Source: Sulfurimonas aquatica (GTDB taxonomy: Bacteria > Campylobacterota > Campylobacteria > Campylobacterales > Sulfurimonadaceae). From it: DNA of 64,000 nt. Below the pieces are notes generated by a model. The model had not been told where the DNA came from, searched no databases, and saw only the letters and a list, made by a program, of their open reading frames with translations. The translations under genes and the position numbers were made by a program. Location of the stretch: positions 2,418,001-2,482,000 of the forward strand of contig NZ_CP046072.1 in the NCBI RefSeq assembly GCF_017357825.1, given 5' to 3'. Each line of letters begins with the position of its first letter. Positions within the stretch are counted from its first letter, which is position 1. Of this stretch, positions 45,761-53,904 are shown piece by piece.

Positions 45761-46978
45761 ATGTCAGTTAGCGTAGAACAAGCACTCGAACTTATTTATA
45801 CAAATACAAGTAAAAAGTCCCTAAAAATTTTGCCCATTGAGCATGCTCTTGGCTCAATCCTTGCCGAAGACGTCTATGCTACTCACAACCTCCCTCCTTT
45901 TGACAACTCTGCTATGGATGGCTATGCGGTAAAGATTGAAGACTCAAATAAAATAGTAAACGTTAATGCGACTATCTTTGCGGGAGACAACTTCAACGGT
46001 GAGCTTCAATCGGCTCACGCCATAAAAATAATGACTGGGGCTAGGATTCCTATGGGAACTCAGACTATTGTTCCCATAGAAGATATTATCCATCAAGAAA
46101 ACGGCATCAAACTTCCTGATAATCTCACAATGAGTAAACATATTAGATTAGCGGGTGAAGACATTAAAAAAGGGGAGAAACTTCTCTGCGTTGGTGATAA
46201 AATTGATGCTCATCAAATGACCCTTTTAACTTCTCAAGGCATAACTCATATAAAGGTCTATAAAAAACCAAGAGTAGCGCTCTTTGCCTCGGGAAATGAG
46301 CTGAAGATGCATTTTGAAAACGTTACTGACTATCAACTTTATAATACAAATACACCTACCCTACTTTCACGAACTTTAGAGCTAGGCTGTGAGGTAGAGT
46401 TTATAGGTACAGCACAGGATACTCTTGAAGATATACATACTCATATAAAGAGTGCTCTAGAGTGTGACTTCATCATTACAAGCGGTGGTGTAAGTGTTGG
46501 CGATGCGGACTTTACCAAAGAGGCTTTTGGAGAGTTTGGATATAACATCCTCTTTGACAAGGTGGAGATTAAACCAGGTAAACCAACAACATTTGGCAAA
46601 ATTGGTAGTACCGTAGTCTTAAATCTTCCAGGAAATCCTTTAGCCGCCGCTCTTAACTTTGAGCTTTTTGGTCGCAGTATTATCTATGCTCTAAGTGGAG
46701 CAAAGTCGAAGTTTATAAACACCATAAATGCCAAGATGAAAAGTAAGTATAAATTAAGAGCTGGTAGAAGGAGTCTAATACCTGGTTTTTTTGATGGAGA
46801 GTACTTTACAATCTGTGAGCAGTTCTCTCCTGGAATGATATCTCCACTCGCTTATGCAAATGCTTTTATAATGGTAGATGAGAGTTGTGAAATACTTGAA
46901 CCAGAGAGTCCAGTTAAAATAATAAGTACTAAATTTAGCTTTAGTATGCAAAAGCCAAAGAGTCTAATTACTCTTTAG
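45761..46978 (+). CDS. moeA: Molybdopterin molybdenumtransferase
   Basis: 405 residues. It has NSAMDGYAV near residues 48-56, TGARIPMGTQTIVP, and the catalytic part SGGVSVGDADFTKE and PGKPTTFG...LPGNPLAAALNFELF. It inserts molybdate into adenylated molybdopterin. It supports the formate dehydrogenase of this window. A ribosome site AAAGG lies upstream, and the last 11 bases overlap the convergent glycosyltransferase gene. Confidence 0.93.
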   Translation: MSVSVEQALELIYTNTSKKSLKILPIEHALGSILAEDVYATHNLPPFDNSAMDGYAVKIEDSNKIVNVNATIFAGDNFNGELQSAHAIKIMTGARIPMGTQTIVPIEDIIHQENGIKLPDNLTMSKHIRLAGEDIKKGEKLLCVGDKIDAHQMTLLTSQGITHIKVYKKPRVALFASGNELKMHFENVTDYQLYNTNTPTLLSRTLELGCEVEFIGTAQDTLEDIHTHIKSALECDFIITSGGVSVGDADFTKEAFGEFGYNILFDKVEIKPGKPTTFGKIGSTVVLNLPGNPLAAALNFELFGRSIIYALSGAKSKFINTINAKMKSKYKLRAGRRSLIPGFFDGEYFTICEQFSPGMISPLAYANAFIMVDESCEILEPESPVKIISTKFSFSMQKPKSLITL

Positions 46979-48695
46979 GCTCTTTGAGTTTGAGTATATA
47001 AAAATTTCTCTGTATATCGGTTATATCTTTAGATTTCCAGTACTTCAAAAACATACTCTCCCCATTTGGTCCTTTTCCATGCGTTAACCAGCGTTTCCAT
47101 ATAAAAACGTCAAAATCTTCAAGCTTCATATCATCTGGTAGTTTCTCTTTAAACTCAGAGTATCGATTCTCTCCGGGAATAATAAGAGAGTTGCCTTCTC
47201 TTAAAAAAGTAAAAAGTTTCTCCTGCGTATGAAGACCCACTACGTCATGTCCAAGCCAAGTGTTAAGAGAACCATATTCATTCCAGTAACTCTTGTGAAG
47301 ATTGTAATCTCCTAGAGCTTTAGTGATGTTATTTTTCTTTATATACTCTTTTGCAGGGAGCATCTCTGCCTTACCTATCATTCTCATTGTAAAACCAAGC
47401 GTTAAAAAGAGTGGTATAAATGCCACAACCAAAAGTACAGGACCTCTTCTAGCTACATTTTTACTCTCATAAAAGATAAATCCTAAAGTAAAAACAAAAC
47501 TAAATAGCGCTAGAGGGAAAAGTATCTCTGGCCACCACTCAGGCATAGGCGACAGGTGAAGATACAGTGCAACAATCACTAATGGAACTATGCTCAGCAC
47601 GATCGCACTTAAACGCATCATCCAAACATAAACATCTTCATACTGTTTTACATAAGCTCTCCAGTAGAGATAGGCTATGAGAAGTGTAGCACTCACAGCT
47701 GGCAATGCATAAATATCTCCACGATATGGATGGATAGTAAAAAATGCCAAAGTTGGGAGGAGAATACTAAATGCCAACTTTATAAGCTTCATCTCTTTAG
47801 CATTTAAAATACGGGCTTCCATGCTAAATATCGTCTTTAATGCTATAAGGTAAGAAAAGACTGCTGCAAACATCCAAGGTGCGACAAAATATGTAAAGAT
47901 CGGGAAAAAGGCTTCAGTCCAAGGAACACCATTCGCACCCTTACTCATAGACTCTTTGATTATATATTTCTCTATAAAAACTTCACCATCGTAGATCAGT
48001 ATAGGTATATATGCCGCAAAACCAATCAAGATACCGATAAAGAGAGATATCCATGTATTTTTATCTAGCACTCTCTCTTTAATCTGCAGAGTAATTACCC
48101 AGTAAACTAATACACTAAAGCCTAAAAAGACACTATATGCAGGGGATTTAAACCAACCTGTCATACCTATAAAAGCCCAAAGTAAGATATTTATAAAGAG
48201 TCTGTTATCATAATCAAGACGATGTAAAAGGTACATGACAATAGCATAAAATATCACTAGTTCAGCTTCCATCTGAGAAGCGAACATATGCGAGTAGAGT
48301 CCGATACTTACAGAAAAACTTGAAGCGTAAAAAAGTCCCCAAGATTTGTCATCTAACTCTTTTACAAACATCTTATACAGAAGTAAAGTAGCTGCTATAA
48401 GGCCAAAAAAGTTCATATATACAGTTGCAAACATACTATTTGTGCCAAAGAGAAAAAAGCCGATTTTTAAAAAGATAAGATGAAGAGGACCTTTGTAGTA
48501 GTCTGGCTCGTCAAATAGAGTTTGCATAAACCAATGCCCATCACGTTGCATCTCAAGTGCCTGCGCTACATAAGTTTTTTCATCACCTGTTGTACGAAGA
48601 AGCATATCGAGTTGGAAGTATAGATAGACTATAGATATTATAAGTACAAGTGTAGTCTGTGGATATTTTAAAAGGAGTTCTCTAAGTTTATTCAT
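46968..48695 (-). CDS. Polytopic membrane glycosyltransferase (ArnT/PMT-like, GT-C fold)
   Basis: About 575 residues from ATG 48695; a GTG at 48710 would overlap queD by 8 bases and add five residues. Ten or more membrane helices. The first loop TTGDEKTYVAQALEMQRDG carries the acidic residue expected of GT-C enzymes that use lipid-linked sugars. The C-terminal ~120 residues form a soluble periplasmic domain (WNEYGSLNTWLGHDVVG). It resembles ArnT-like transferases acting on lipid A or proteins. Acceptor unknown. Convergent with moeA. Confidence 0.8.
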   Translation of the reverse strand: MNKLRELLLKYPQTTLVLIISIVYLYFQLDMLLRTTGDEKTYVAQALEMQRDGHWFMQTLFDEPDYYKGPLHLIFLKIGFFLFGTNSMFATVYMNFFGLIAATLLLYKMFVKELDDKSWGLFYASSFSVSIGLYSHMFASQMEAELVIFYAIVMYLLHRLDYDNRLFINILLWAFIGMTGWFKSPAYSVFLGFSVLVYWVITLQIKERVLDKNTWISLFIGILIGFAAYIPILIYDGEVFIEKYIIKESMSKGANGVPWTEAFFPIFTYFVAPWMFAAVFSYLIALKTIFSMEARILNAKEMKLIKLAFSILLPTLAFFTIHPYRGDIYALPAVSATLLIAYLYWRAYVKQYEDVYVWMMRLSAIVLSIVPLVIVALYLHLSPMPEWWPEILFPLALFSFVFTLGFIFYESKNVARRGPVLLVVAFIPLFLTLGFTMRMIGKAEMLPAKEYIKKNNITKALGDYNLHKSYWNEYGSLNTWLGHDVVGLHTQEKLFTFLREGNSLIIPGENRYSEFKEKLPDDMKLEDFDVFIWKRWLTHGKGPNGESMFLKYWKSKDITDIQRNFYILKLKEPKE

Positions 48696-48702
48696 ACTTG
48701 AG

Positions 48703-49284
48703 TTATACACTTAAAGGGTTTAAAAACTTTTCACCGCGTTTCATCTTTTCAAAGAGTTCACTATCTGCCCACTCCTCTTTAACGTCTTGAGAAAAAACTA
48801 TATCTTCAAGAGCTATAGTGCCCATCTGTTTACTATATGCATCATCCACAAAACACTGTGCGTATCCCGTCTGCGTTTCATGCACTATAACACTTGAGAG
48901 CTTTACCTCTTTTTCGCCATTTACACTTGTAGTAAGTTGTAAAAGTTTATCTATCATCAAAAATATAACACGAGAAAACTGCTCAGCCGAAGGAGAAACT
49001 GGAAGTTCTACCCATCTAGCAGAGTGTTTTTTCATATCTTTAACGTACTCTGCGTTATCTCCACTCCAAATGGCAATAGCATGGTCAAAACTCTCAACAA
49101 GAGCTTTCATATTTTGCTTCATCAAGCCAAAGTCATAAACCATCTGACCATTATCTAAGAAGTTTGATTCAAAAAGGAGTTCTATTTTATAAGAGTGTCC
49201 ATGAACCGAGCTTCTACATTTTTCGCTTGAGCATCCACGCACTATATGAGCATTTTCAAATTTAAAAAGTTTTCTGATTATCAT
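48703..49284 (-). CDS. queD: 6-carboxytetrahydropterin synthase family (QueD), extended
   Basis: 193 residues, longer than the usual ~120-140. Zinc histidines are in NAHIVRG and SVHGHSYKI; CSSEKCRSSVHGH adds the cysteine region and FDHAIAIW is the active-site Asp-His. HETQTGYAQCF is the conserved glutamate end. The extra length is at the C-terminus (about 155-193). It makes the queuosine precursor CPH4 with QueE upstream. AAGGA precedes the ATG; a 77-base hairpin separates it from queE. Confidence 0.85.
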   Translation of the reverse strand: MIIRKLFKFENAHIVRGCSSEKCRSSVHGHSYKIELLFESNFLDNGQMVYDFGLMKQNMKALVESFDHAIAIWSGDNAEYVKDMKKHSARWVELPVSPSAEQFSRVIFLMIDKLLQLTTSVNGEKEVKLSSVIVHETQTGYAQCFVDDAYSKQMGTIALEDIVFSQDVKEEWADSELFEKMKRGEKFLNPLSV

Positions 49285-49304
49285 TTTCTGATTCCTTGAA
49301 ATTC

Positions 49305-49381
49305 AGTTACTTTATGGATCTGTTTTAGAGACCCAGAGCGAAGCGAGGATTCGTTCTCTAAAGCGGATCCATAAAGTAACT
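49305..49381. repeat. 77-bp near-perfect palindrome between queE and queD
   Basis: AGTTACTTTATGGATC (49305-49320) and its exact complement (49366-49381) form a 16-bp stem. The pairing continues inward to 49331/49355 with only G-T wobbles at 49321/49365 and 49323/49363, about 27 pairs in all, around a 23-base loop with a small CGAA/TTCG stem. It does not cover the queD ribosome site. It may be a processing site or a mobile palindromic element. Confidence 0.75.
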
Positions 49382-49386
49382 CAAAG

Positions 49387-50145
49387 CTATACACCCTTGT
49401 TTTGATCCCAAATCCGTATATGAAGCCTATCGCTAAAATTATACCCTTTAGCCTTGCAAAACTCAATAAGAGGCTCAGTATTTGCCTCCACTTCAGCCTT
49501 TGTCCCACCTAGTGGCATACAGTAGACTTCCGTTTTTAAAGAGTGAATGACTATGTTAGATATCTCCTCTTCTAAACCTAAGTGAATAGATTCAAAATCT
49601 ATTGAGAACTTAAAAAACGCCTCTTTAGCGTTTGATGCCAAGTTATGTATAACAGCACCATTTACACGCTTAGATTCACTCTCATTTGAGTTTGAAAGTT
49701 TCACTGAAAGAGCAAAGACGCACTCTTTATAAACCGGATATTTTTCAAAATCTACATTTATGGAGCCATTTGTCTCAAAGGTGATTCTGTGTCCATTCTT
49801 TACAAGAGTCTCTAAAAACGTAACAAAGACTTCATCATTTGCATATATGAGAGGCTCTCCACCTGTAAGTACTATGTCGACTGCTCCAGGAAGGTCGTAA
49901 AGATTTAAAATATTTAACAGCTCTGAGGCTTTTTCTACTGGAGCCCAAAGGTGCGAAAAGTTCTCTTTATTTACCGCATAGACAGTATCGCATCCTAAAA
50001 CTTCAACGCCATTAGGCGCTTTTTCTTTGCAGCCAAAGCCTTCACACTTCATATTACATCCACCAAAGCGAAAAAAAAGTGAAGGCGCGCCTACATGTTT
50101 TCCTTCACCTTGTATAGAGTAGAAGTGCTCCACTAAATAGAGCAT
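49387..50145 (-). CDS. queE: 7-carboxy-7-deazaguanine synthase (radical SAM)
   Basis: 252 residues. YSIQGEGKHVG and FFRFGGCNMKC mark QueE. Cysteines are C30, C34, C39 and C52; the usual CX3CX2C is replaced, and the CDT motif (C52-D53-T54) comes 18 residues after C34, so an insertion of about 15 residues lies in the cluster loop. TGGEPLIY and ETNGS are present. It converts CPH4 to CDG for queuosine. The start overlaps the small gene upstream by 13 bases. Confidence 0.9.
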   Translation of the reverse strand: MLYLVEHFYSIQGEGKHVGAPSLFFRFGGCNMKCEGFGCKEKAPNGVEVLGCDTVYAVNKENFSHLWAPVEKASELLNILNLYDLPGAVDIVLTGGEPLIYANDEVFVTFLETLVKNGHRITFETNGSINVDFEKYPVYKECVFALSVKLSNSNESESKRVNGAVIHNLASNAKEAFFKFSIDFESIHLGLEEEISNIVIHSLKTEVYCMPLGGTKAEVEANTEPLIEFCKAKGYNFSDRLHIRIWDQNKGV

Positions 50146-50246
50146 ATATGCTCCGTAAAAACTTTAGTTTTTGAGCCTACTGCTGAAGTAAACCTAGCGT
50201 TAATGTAGTTACTTGGACTTTGTTCAAGTAATGTCAAAATAAACAT
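50133..50246 (-). CDS. Candidate 37-residue protein between moaA and queE
   Basis: ATG at 50246, two bases after the moaA stop, with a strong GGAGG site (50253-50257) 6 bases upstream, and a stop TAG at 50133-50135. The peptide starts MFILTLLEQSPSNY, contains INARFTSAVG and ends HICSI. It has no membrane helix. Its end overlaps the queE start by 13 bases, so its translation could couple moaA to queE. No homologue is recognised. The ribosome site and spacing are the main support; it could instead be a reading frame that only serves coupling. Confidence 0.45.
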   Translation of the reverse strand: MFILTLLEQSPSNYINARFTSAVGSKTKVFTEHICSI

Positions 50247-50248
50247 TC

Positions 50249-51214
50249 TCAGCCTCCAGTCTCGTAAAATGCACGAGATGATGACTCGTCGTCTTCTCCA
50301 CCCCAGCGATTTTTCTCAGGTTTAGTTCTTACTACCTCTTTTAAAACAAGAGCAGCACCTTTAATGTCTCCGCGTTTAATAGACTCGCTGATACTCATAG
50401 CCTCGTCAAAATAGAGACATGGAATAAGATTTCCCTCAGCAGTCAGACGAATGCGATTACACTGCTTACAAAAGTCATCTGCATAAGGCTCGATAATGCC
50501 AAACCTATACCCATCGTTCATACGATAATAGTGTGAAGGAGAAGTTCCATCAAAACCTTCGTCTACAAACTCGTATTTCTCTCGCAGTATACTCAGGAGT
50601 TCATCTGACTTTAGTCCAGCTATCCCCTCTTTTGCATGTTTATTTTCCATATACTCTATAAAGCGAATGGACATACCTTTCTCTTTACAGTATTCAAGTA
50701 CGTCTATAATCTCATCTGCGTTTACTGTCTTCATTGGAACCATGTTTACTTTTACTTTGAGTCCAACTTTAAGCGCTTCTTCAACGCCAGCTAAAACATT
50801 TTTAAGAACGTCTTTTCCTGCAATCTCTTGAGCAACGCTTGGTATGAGAGTGTCTATACTCACATTTATGCGCTTAAGTCCCGCGTCTTTGAGTCTCTGC
50901 GCCGTACCTTTTAAAAGAAACGCGTTTGTAGTCATAGCAAGGTCAATTGATGGCTCGTAATCATAAATCATCTTAATGAATTTATCTAGATCCTCACGAA
51001 GTAGCGGTTCACCACCTGTGATACGAATCTTTTTAATGCCCTCGTCAATTGCGACTTTCATAAACTCAAAAAGCTCTTCAAAAGAGAGTAAGTTCTCTTT
51101 TGGAACCCATGAAAAGGGTTTTTCTGGCATACAGTATTGACATCTAAAATTGCAGCGTTCTGTTACTGAAACACGTAAGTAGTCTACGACTCTATCATAG
51201 CTATCAATTAACAT
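50249..51214 (-). CDS. moaA: GTP 3',8-cyclase (molybdopterin step 1)
   Basis: 321 residues. The first cluster motif is CNFRCQYC, with the second CxxC...C in [10 protein letters not shown]...IPC; the C-terminus ends in GG, as MoaA requires. [12 protein letters not shown] is present. It converts GTP to 3',8-cyclo-H2GTP. It has a TATAAT promoter (51244-51249) and an AGGGA ribosome site. Confidence 0.95.
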   Translation of the reverse strand: MLIDSYDRVVDYLRVSVTERCNFRCQYCMPEKPFSWVPKENLLSFEELFEFMKVAIDEGIKKIRITGGEPLLREDLDKFIKMIYDYEPSIDLAMTTNAFLLKGTAQRLKDAGLKRINVSIDTLIPSVAQEIAGKDVLKNVLAGVEEALKVGLKVKVNMVPMKTVNADEIIDVLEYCKEKGMSIRFIEYMENKHAKEGIAGLKSDELLSILREKYEFVDEGFDGTSPSHYYRMNDGYRFGIIEPYADDFCKQCNRIRLTAEGNLIPCLYFDEAMSISESIKRGDIKGAALVLKEVVRTKPEKNRWGGEDDESSSRAFYETGG

Positions 51215-51243
51215 ATATTTCCCTGATTATTATTTATCTCGCA

Positions 51244-51249
51244 ATTATA
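51244..51249 (-). promoter_or_regulatory. -10 box TATAAT of moaA
   Basis: Minus-strand TATAAT, 29 bases before the moaA ATG, in the 152-base divergent gap with the RDD gene. Confidence 0.55.
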
Positions 51250-51354
51250 TCCATTAGAGTTGAAAATATCTTGACTTAATTTAAGTAGTATTAGAGTTTA
51301 TCTGTACATTCACATATTAGGCTTTCTTATTTTAAACTCTTTAACTTATTTTGT

Positions 51355-51360
51355 TATAAT
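51355..51360 (+). promoter_or_regulatory. -10 box TATAAT of the RDD gene (leaderless)
   Basis: TATAAT ends 6 bases before the ATG at 51367, with no ribosome site between. The transcript should begin at the start codon. Confidence 0.6.
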
Positions 51361-51366
51361 TCGGCC

Positions 51367-51828
51367 ATGAGATTCCGCAAACTAAAACAGCAAACAAAAC
51401 AGACAAAAGAGCCAGAACAACGCTATATATATGCATCTTATCCTTTAAAAGTAAAAGCTTTTATAGTAGATATGTTTATGATATATGCTCCCATACTTTA
51501 TATAATTACATATGCATTTATGGATGGAAAAGATGAGTTTCAATCCTCCCAATTAGCTCCATTAATTGGCGTTAGTATCTACGGACTCATATACTCTACG
51601 TTACTGGCAAAAAATGGACAAACACCAGGGAAAAAAGCTTATGATATAAAAGTTGTAGATGATAAAAGTTTTGAAAATATTTCATTTTTAAGAGCTATTA
51701 TGAGATTTATAGCATTTCTGTTTTCAGCAACCATCTTAATAGGTTTACTGGTTCCATTTTATAGAAAAGATAAAAAAGCCTTGCATGATGTTTTATGCTC
51801 AACTATTGAGATTGTTACAGAAGAGTAG
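51367..51828 (+). CDS. RDD-family membrane protein
   Basis: 153 residues with three predicted membrane helices (about 30-52, 65-83, 112-132). The RDD hallmark region is VKAFIVDMFMIY (Arg replaced by Lys near the start) and NGQTPGKKAYDIKVVDD. The family has been tied to ion exchange but this member's role is unknown. A hairpin follows it. Confidence 0.8.
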   Translation: MRFRKLKQQTKQTKEPEQRYIYASYPLKVKAFIVDMFMIYAPILYIITYAFMDGKDEFQSSQLAPLIGVSIYGLIYSTLLAKNGQTPGKKAYDIKVVDDKSFENISFLRAIMRFIAFLFSATILIGLLVPFYRKDKKALHDVLCSTIEIVTEE

Positions 51829-51832
51829 AAAT

Positions 51833-51859
51833 AGCTTGCCACTAAAGAAGTGGAAAGCT
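51833..51859. terminator. Hairpin between RDD gene and the convergent barrel gene
   Basis: AGCTT-CCACT and AGTGG-AAGCT pair over 10 positions with one G/A mismatch around an AAAGA loop. Likely terminator for both sides. Confidence 0.55.
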
Positions 51860-51878
51860 TTATATCTATCTAAATTTA

Positions 51879-52730
51879 TTAATAAGTAAATATATATCTT
51901 ACAATTGTTTCAACACCAGCTTCATCATTTTTTTGACTAAAAACGGATGAAAGATTAAATGTGTCATTATCTGAAAATATCCCTTTAAAAATCACATCAA
52001 AACCATATATTGGATCTATACTAGACATATAACCACCTACTTCTACATCTGAATCTAATGATGTACTCTTATTTGTATAGTTATTAACATCTAATGCTAA
52101 AAAAGTCGATGCTCCAACAAATCCAGATAATCCAAAGTTTGAAATAGGATAAAATGTTCCACTAAGTACTGTACTAGGCTTTACTCCTACTCCATAACTT
52201 GTTTCATCGTAGGCATAATTTAGGCCATTGTTATTATTAACAGAAAAGTCACCGCTTAATGTGTATGCGATTGCATGTAAAGCTGTTGAATTTTTCAATT
52301 TAAACATATCACCATCATATATATTTACACTAAAAGATGGTCTAATTCCCAAATAAAATCCATTTTTTTCATAACTATTATTATATATGTTTCCACTATC
52401 TGTAAATCGCCCATTCTTAAGCTTACTATCAATAACACCTGCAGTATATGAAAGTTCAAACATCTTTCCTATCATAGTGCTTGTATTAGCAGGAAGAGTT
52501 ACTATTATCCCTTTATTATCATAATCAACATCACCTATTTTATCTTCAAAATAAGCATCTTCCAATGATAGTTTAACATTAAACTGAATATAACCAATAC
52601 CAATCTGATTCTCGTTCATTTCAAACACTTCAATTGGTGTACTAGAAGGTAAATCCATCCCCTTGTCTTTTGCCATTAACGATGTCAACATCAATATAGA
52701 TGCAAATACCAACTTCATTATCTTATTCAT
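51879..52730 (-). CDS. Putative outer-membrane beta-barrel protein
   Basis: 283 residues. It has a signal peptide (1-20, cut near LMA-KD), then alternating hydrophobic/aromatic strands and a C-terminal aromatic residue (RYIFTY), as in outer-membrane barrels. No cysteine, no known family. A TATAAT promoter is at 52764-52769 and AGGAG precedes the ATG. Confidence 0.6.
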   Translation of the reverse strand: MNKIMKLVFASILMLTSLMAKDKGMDLPSSTPIEVFEMNENQIGIGYIQFNVKLSLEDAYFEDKIGDVDYDNKGIIVTLPANTSTMIGKMFELSYTAGVIDSKLKNGRFTDSGNIYNNSYEKNGFYLGIRPSFSVNIYDGDMFKLKNSTALHAIAYTLSGDFSVNNNNGLNYAYDETSYGVGVKPSTVLSGTFYPISNFGLSGFVGASTFLALDVNNYTNKSTSLDSDVEVGGYMSSIDPIYGFDVIFKGIFSDNDTFNLSSVFSQKNDEAGVETIVRYIFTY

Positions 52731-52763
52731 TTTAAACTCCTAATATTATCTTAGCCTTTAAAA

Positions 52764-52769
52764 ATTATA
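52764..52769 (-). promoter_or_regulatory. -10 box TATAAT of the barrel gene
   Basis: Minus-strand TATAAT 33 bases before the ATG; a second TATAAT is 22 bases further up (52786-52791). Confidence 0.45.
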
Positions 52770-52917
52770 TTAATGGCTTATAACTATTATAGCTATTCAT
52801 TAATTCATATAAAATAAAGTATATTAAATATTACTAGATTAGAGAGAAGTAAACTGTATGATTATATATCTGTAAAGAAGAAGAATGGCAGTAAAATAAA
52901 AATTAAACTACCATTAA

Positions 52918-52942
52918 AAGAGAAAAGAAACTCTTTTCTCTT
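52918..52942 (-). terminator. Terminator after petC
   Basis: AAGAGAAAAGA (52918-52928) and TCTTTTCTCTT (52932-52942) form a perfect 11-bp stem with a 3-base loop, 10 bases after the petC stop. A T-rich stretch follows on the minus strand. Confidence 0.75.
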
Positions 52943-52952
52943 ATTGTATTAT

Positions 52953-53894
52953 TTAGTGAAGATCTCTCCAAACTTGTTTTTTCCATAACAGTGCAAGTAT
53001 CGCAAATATAACAATATAAATCATTACATTTCTACCAACTTCTGCACGTTCATGGCGTTTAGTATCTCCAGCGTCTAGTAGGTACTCAACAACTTTCTCA
53101 GCTGCATGAGCATTTACACCAACGCGAGGCATAGCGGTACCAGGTAAATAGTTCTGTGGATTTTCCACGAATGTGCTTACATAGTGCTCTCCGCGAGAAC
53201 GGATATACATACTTAAGTCTGGTGGTAATGAACCCATATAAGCTTTAAGTGAATCTTTATAATCTAAGACTTGAATGTCAAACGCCAACTCATCTCTTTT
53301 ATGTTTAAACGTAGGTTTAGTACCTATCTGAGTCCAGTTTTCATATCTAACTTCATGACATCTTCCACAAGCGTTCTCAAACGCTATCTCAGGAGTTAAA
53401 TCTTCAGCTTTAACGGCAATGGACTGAAGGTAAGCAACCATATCTGCTACTTCTTGGTCTATATCTCCACCTGCTCCATAAAATGCCACCATTGGATGCA
53501 TTTGACCTTGATTAACGTCAAACTTGTGCTCAACATTCAGAGCATGTGCAGGATTTTTGATTAGGTTCGCTAAGAACTTTGCATCATATACTGCACCGGC
53601 GTTACTTAAATCAGGAGGATTAACACCATAAGAAGCTGCTGCGGTAGTTGCATCCATAGAAGCTGGCATACCTTCAACTTCTATAGAGTGACATCCAGCA
53701 CAAGCACCAGCGCCCATAACTAAATCTTTACCATTAGCCACATTGCCAGTTTTAGTGATAGCAGGCAGATCAGCATAAGCAAAAGCTTCACTCTCAATAT
53801 GTTTATGCATCTGTGAGTGAGCAAATGGCTCAACAAGATAATAAGTTACAAGAGTAAAAACTGTTACGACTACTAATATTAATAATTCTTTCAT
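52953..53894 (-). CDS. petC: Cytochrome bc1 complex, diheme cytochrome c subunit
   Basis: 313 residues from the ATG at 53894, which has AAGGAG at ideal spacing; a TTG at 53921 would add nine residues and overlap petB. It has an N-terminal membrane helix, two haem sites CAGCHSIE and CGRCHEVR, and a C-terminal membrane anchor (YIVIFAILALLW). The two-haem form replaces the usual cytochrome c1 in Campylobacterota. It passes electrons from the Rieske protein to soluble cytochrome c. Last gene of petABC. Confidence 0.93.
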   Translation of the reverse strand: MKELLILVVVTVFTLVTYYLVEPFAHSQMHKHIESEAFAYADLPAITKTGNVANGKDLVMGAGACAGCHSIEVEGMPASMDATTAAASYGVNPPDLSNAGAVYDAKFLANLIKNPAHALNVEHKFDVNQGQMHPMVAFYGAGGDIDQEVADMVAYLQSIAVKAEDLTPEIAFENACGRCHEVRYENWTQIGTKPTFKHKRDELAFDIQVLDYKDSLKAYMGSLPPDLSMYIRSRGEHYVSTFVENPQNYLPGTAMPRVGVNAHAAEKVVEYLLDAGDTKRHERAEVGRNVMIYIVIFAILALLWKKQVWRDLH

Positions 53895-53904
53895 TCTCTT
53901 CTCC

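Noticed and set aside
49281-49508. 75-residue frame on the minus strand across the queE end and the palindrome.
   Set aside because: It overlaps the real queE frame and its middle is just the 77-bp hairpin; no ribosome site.
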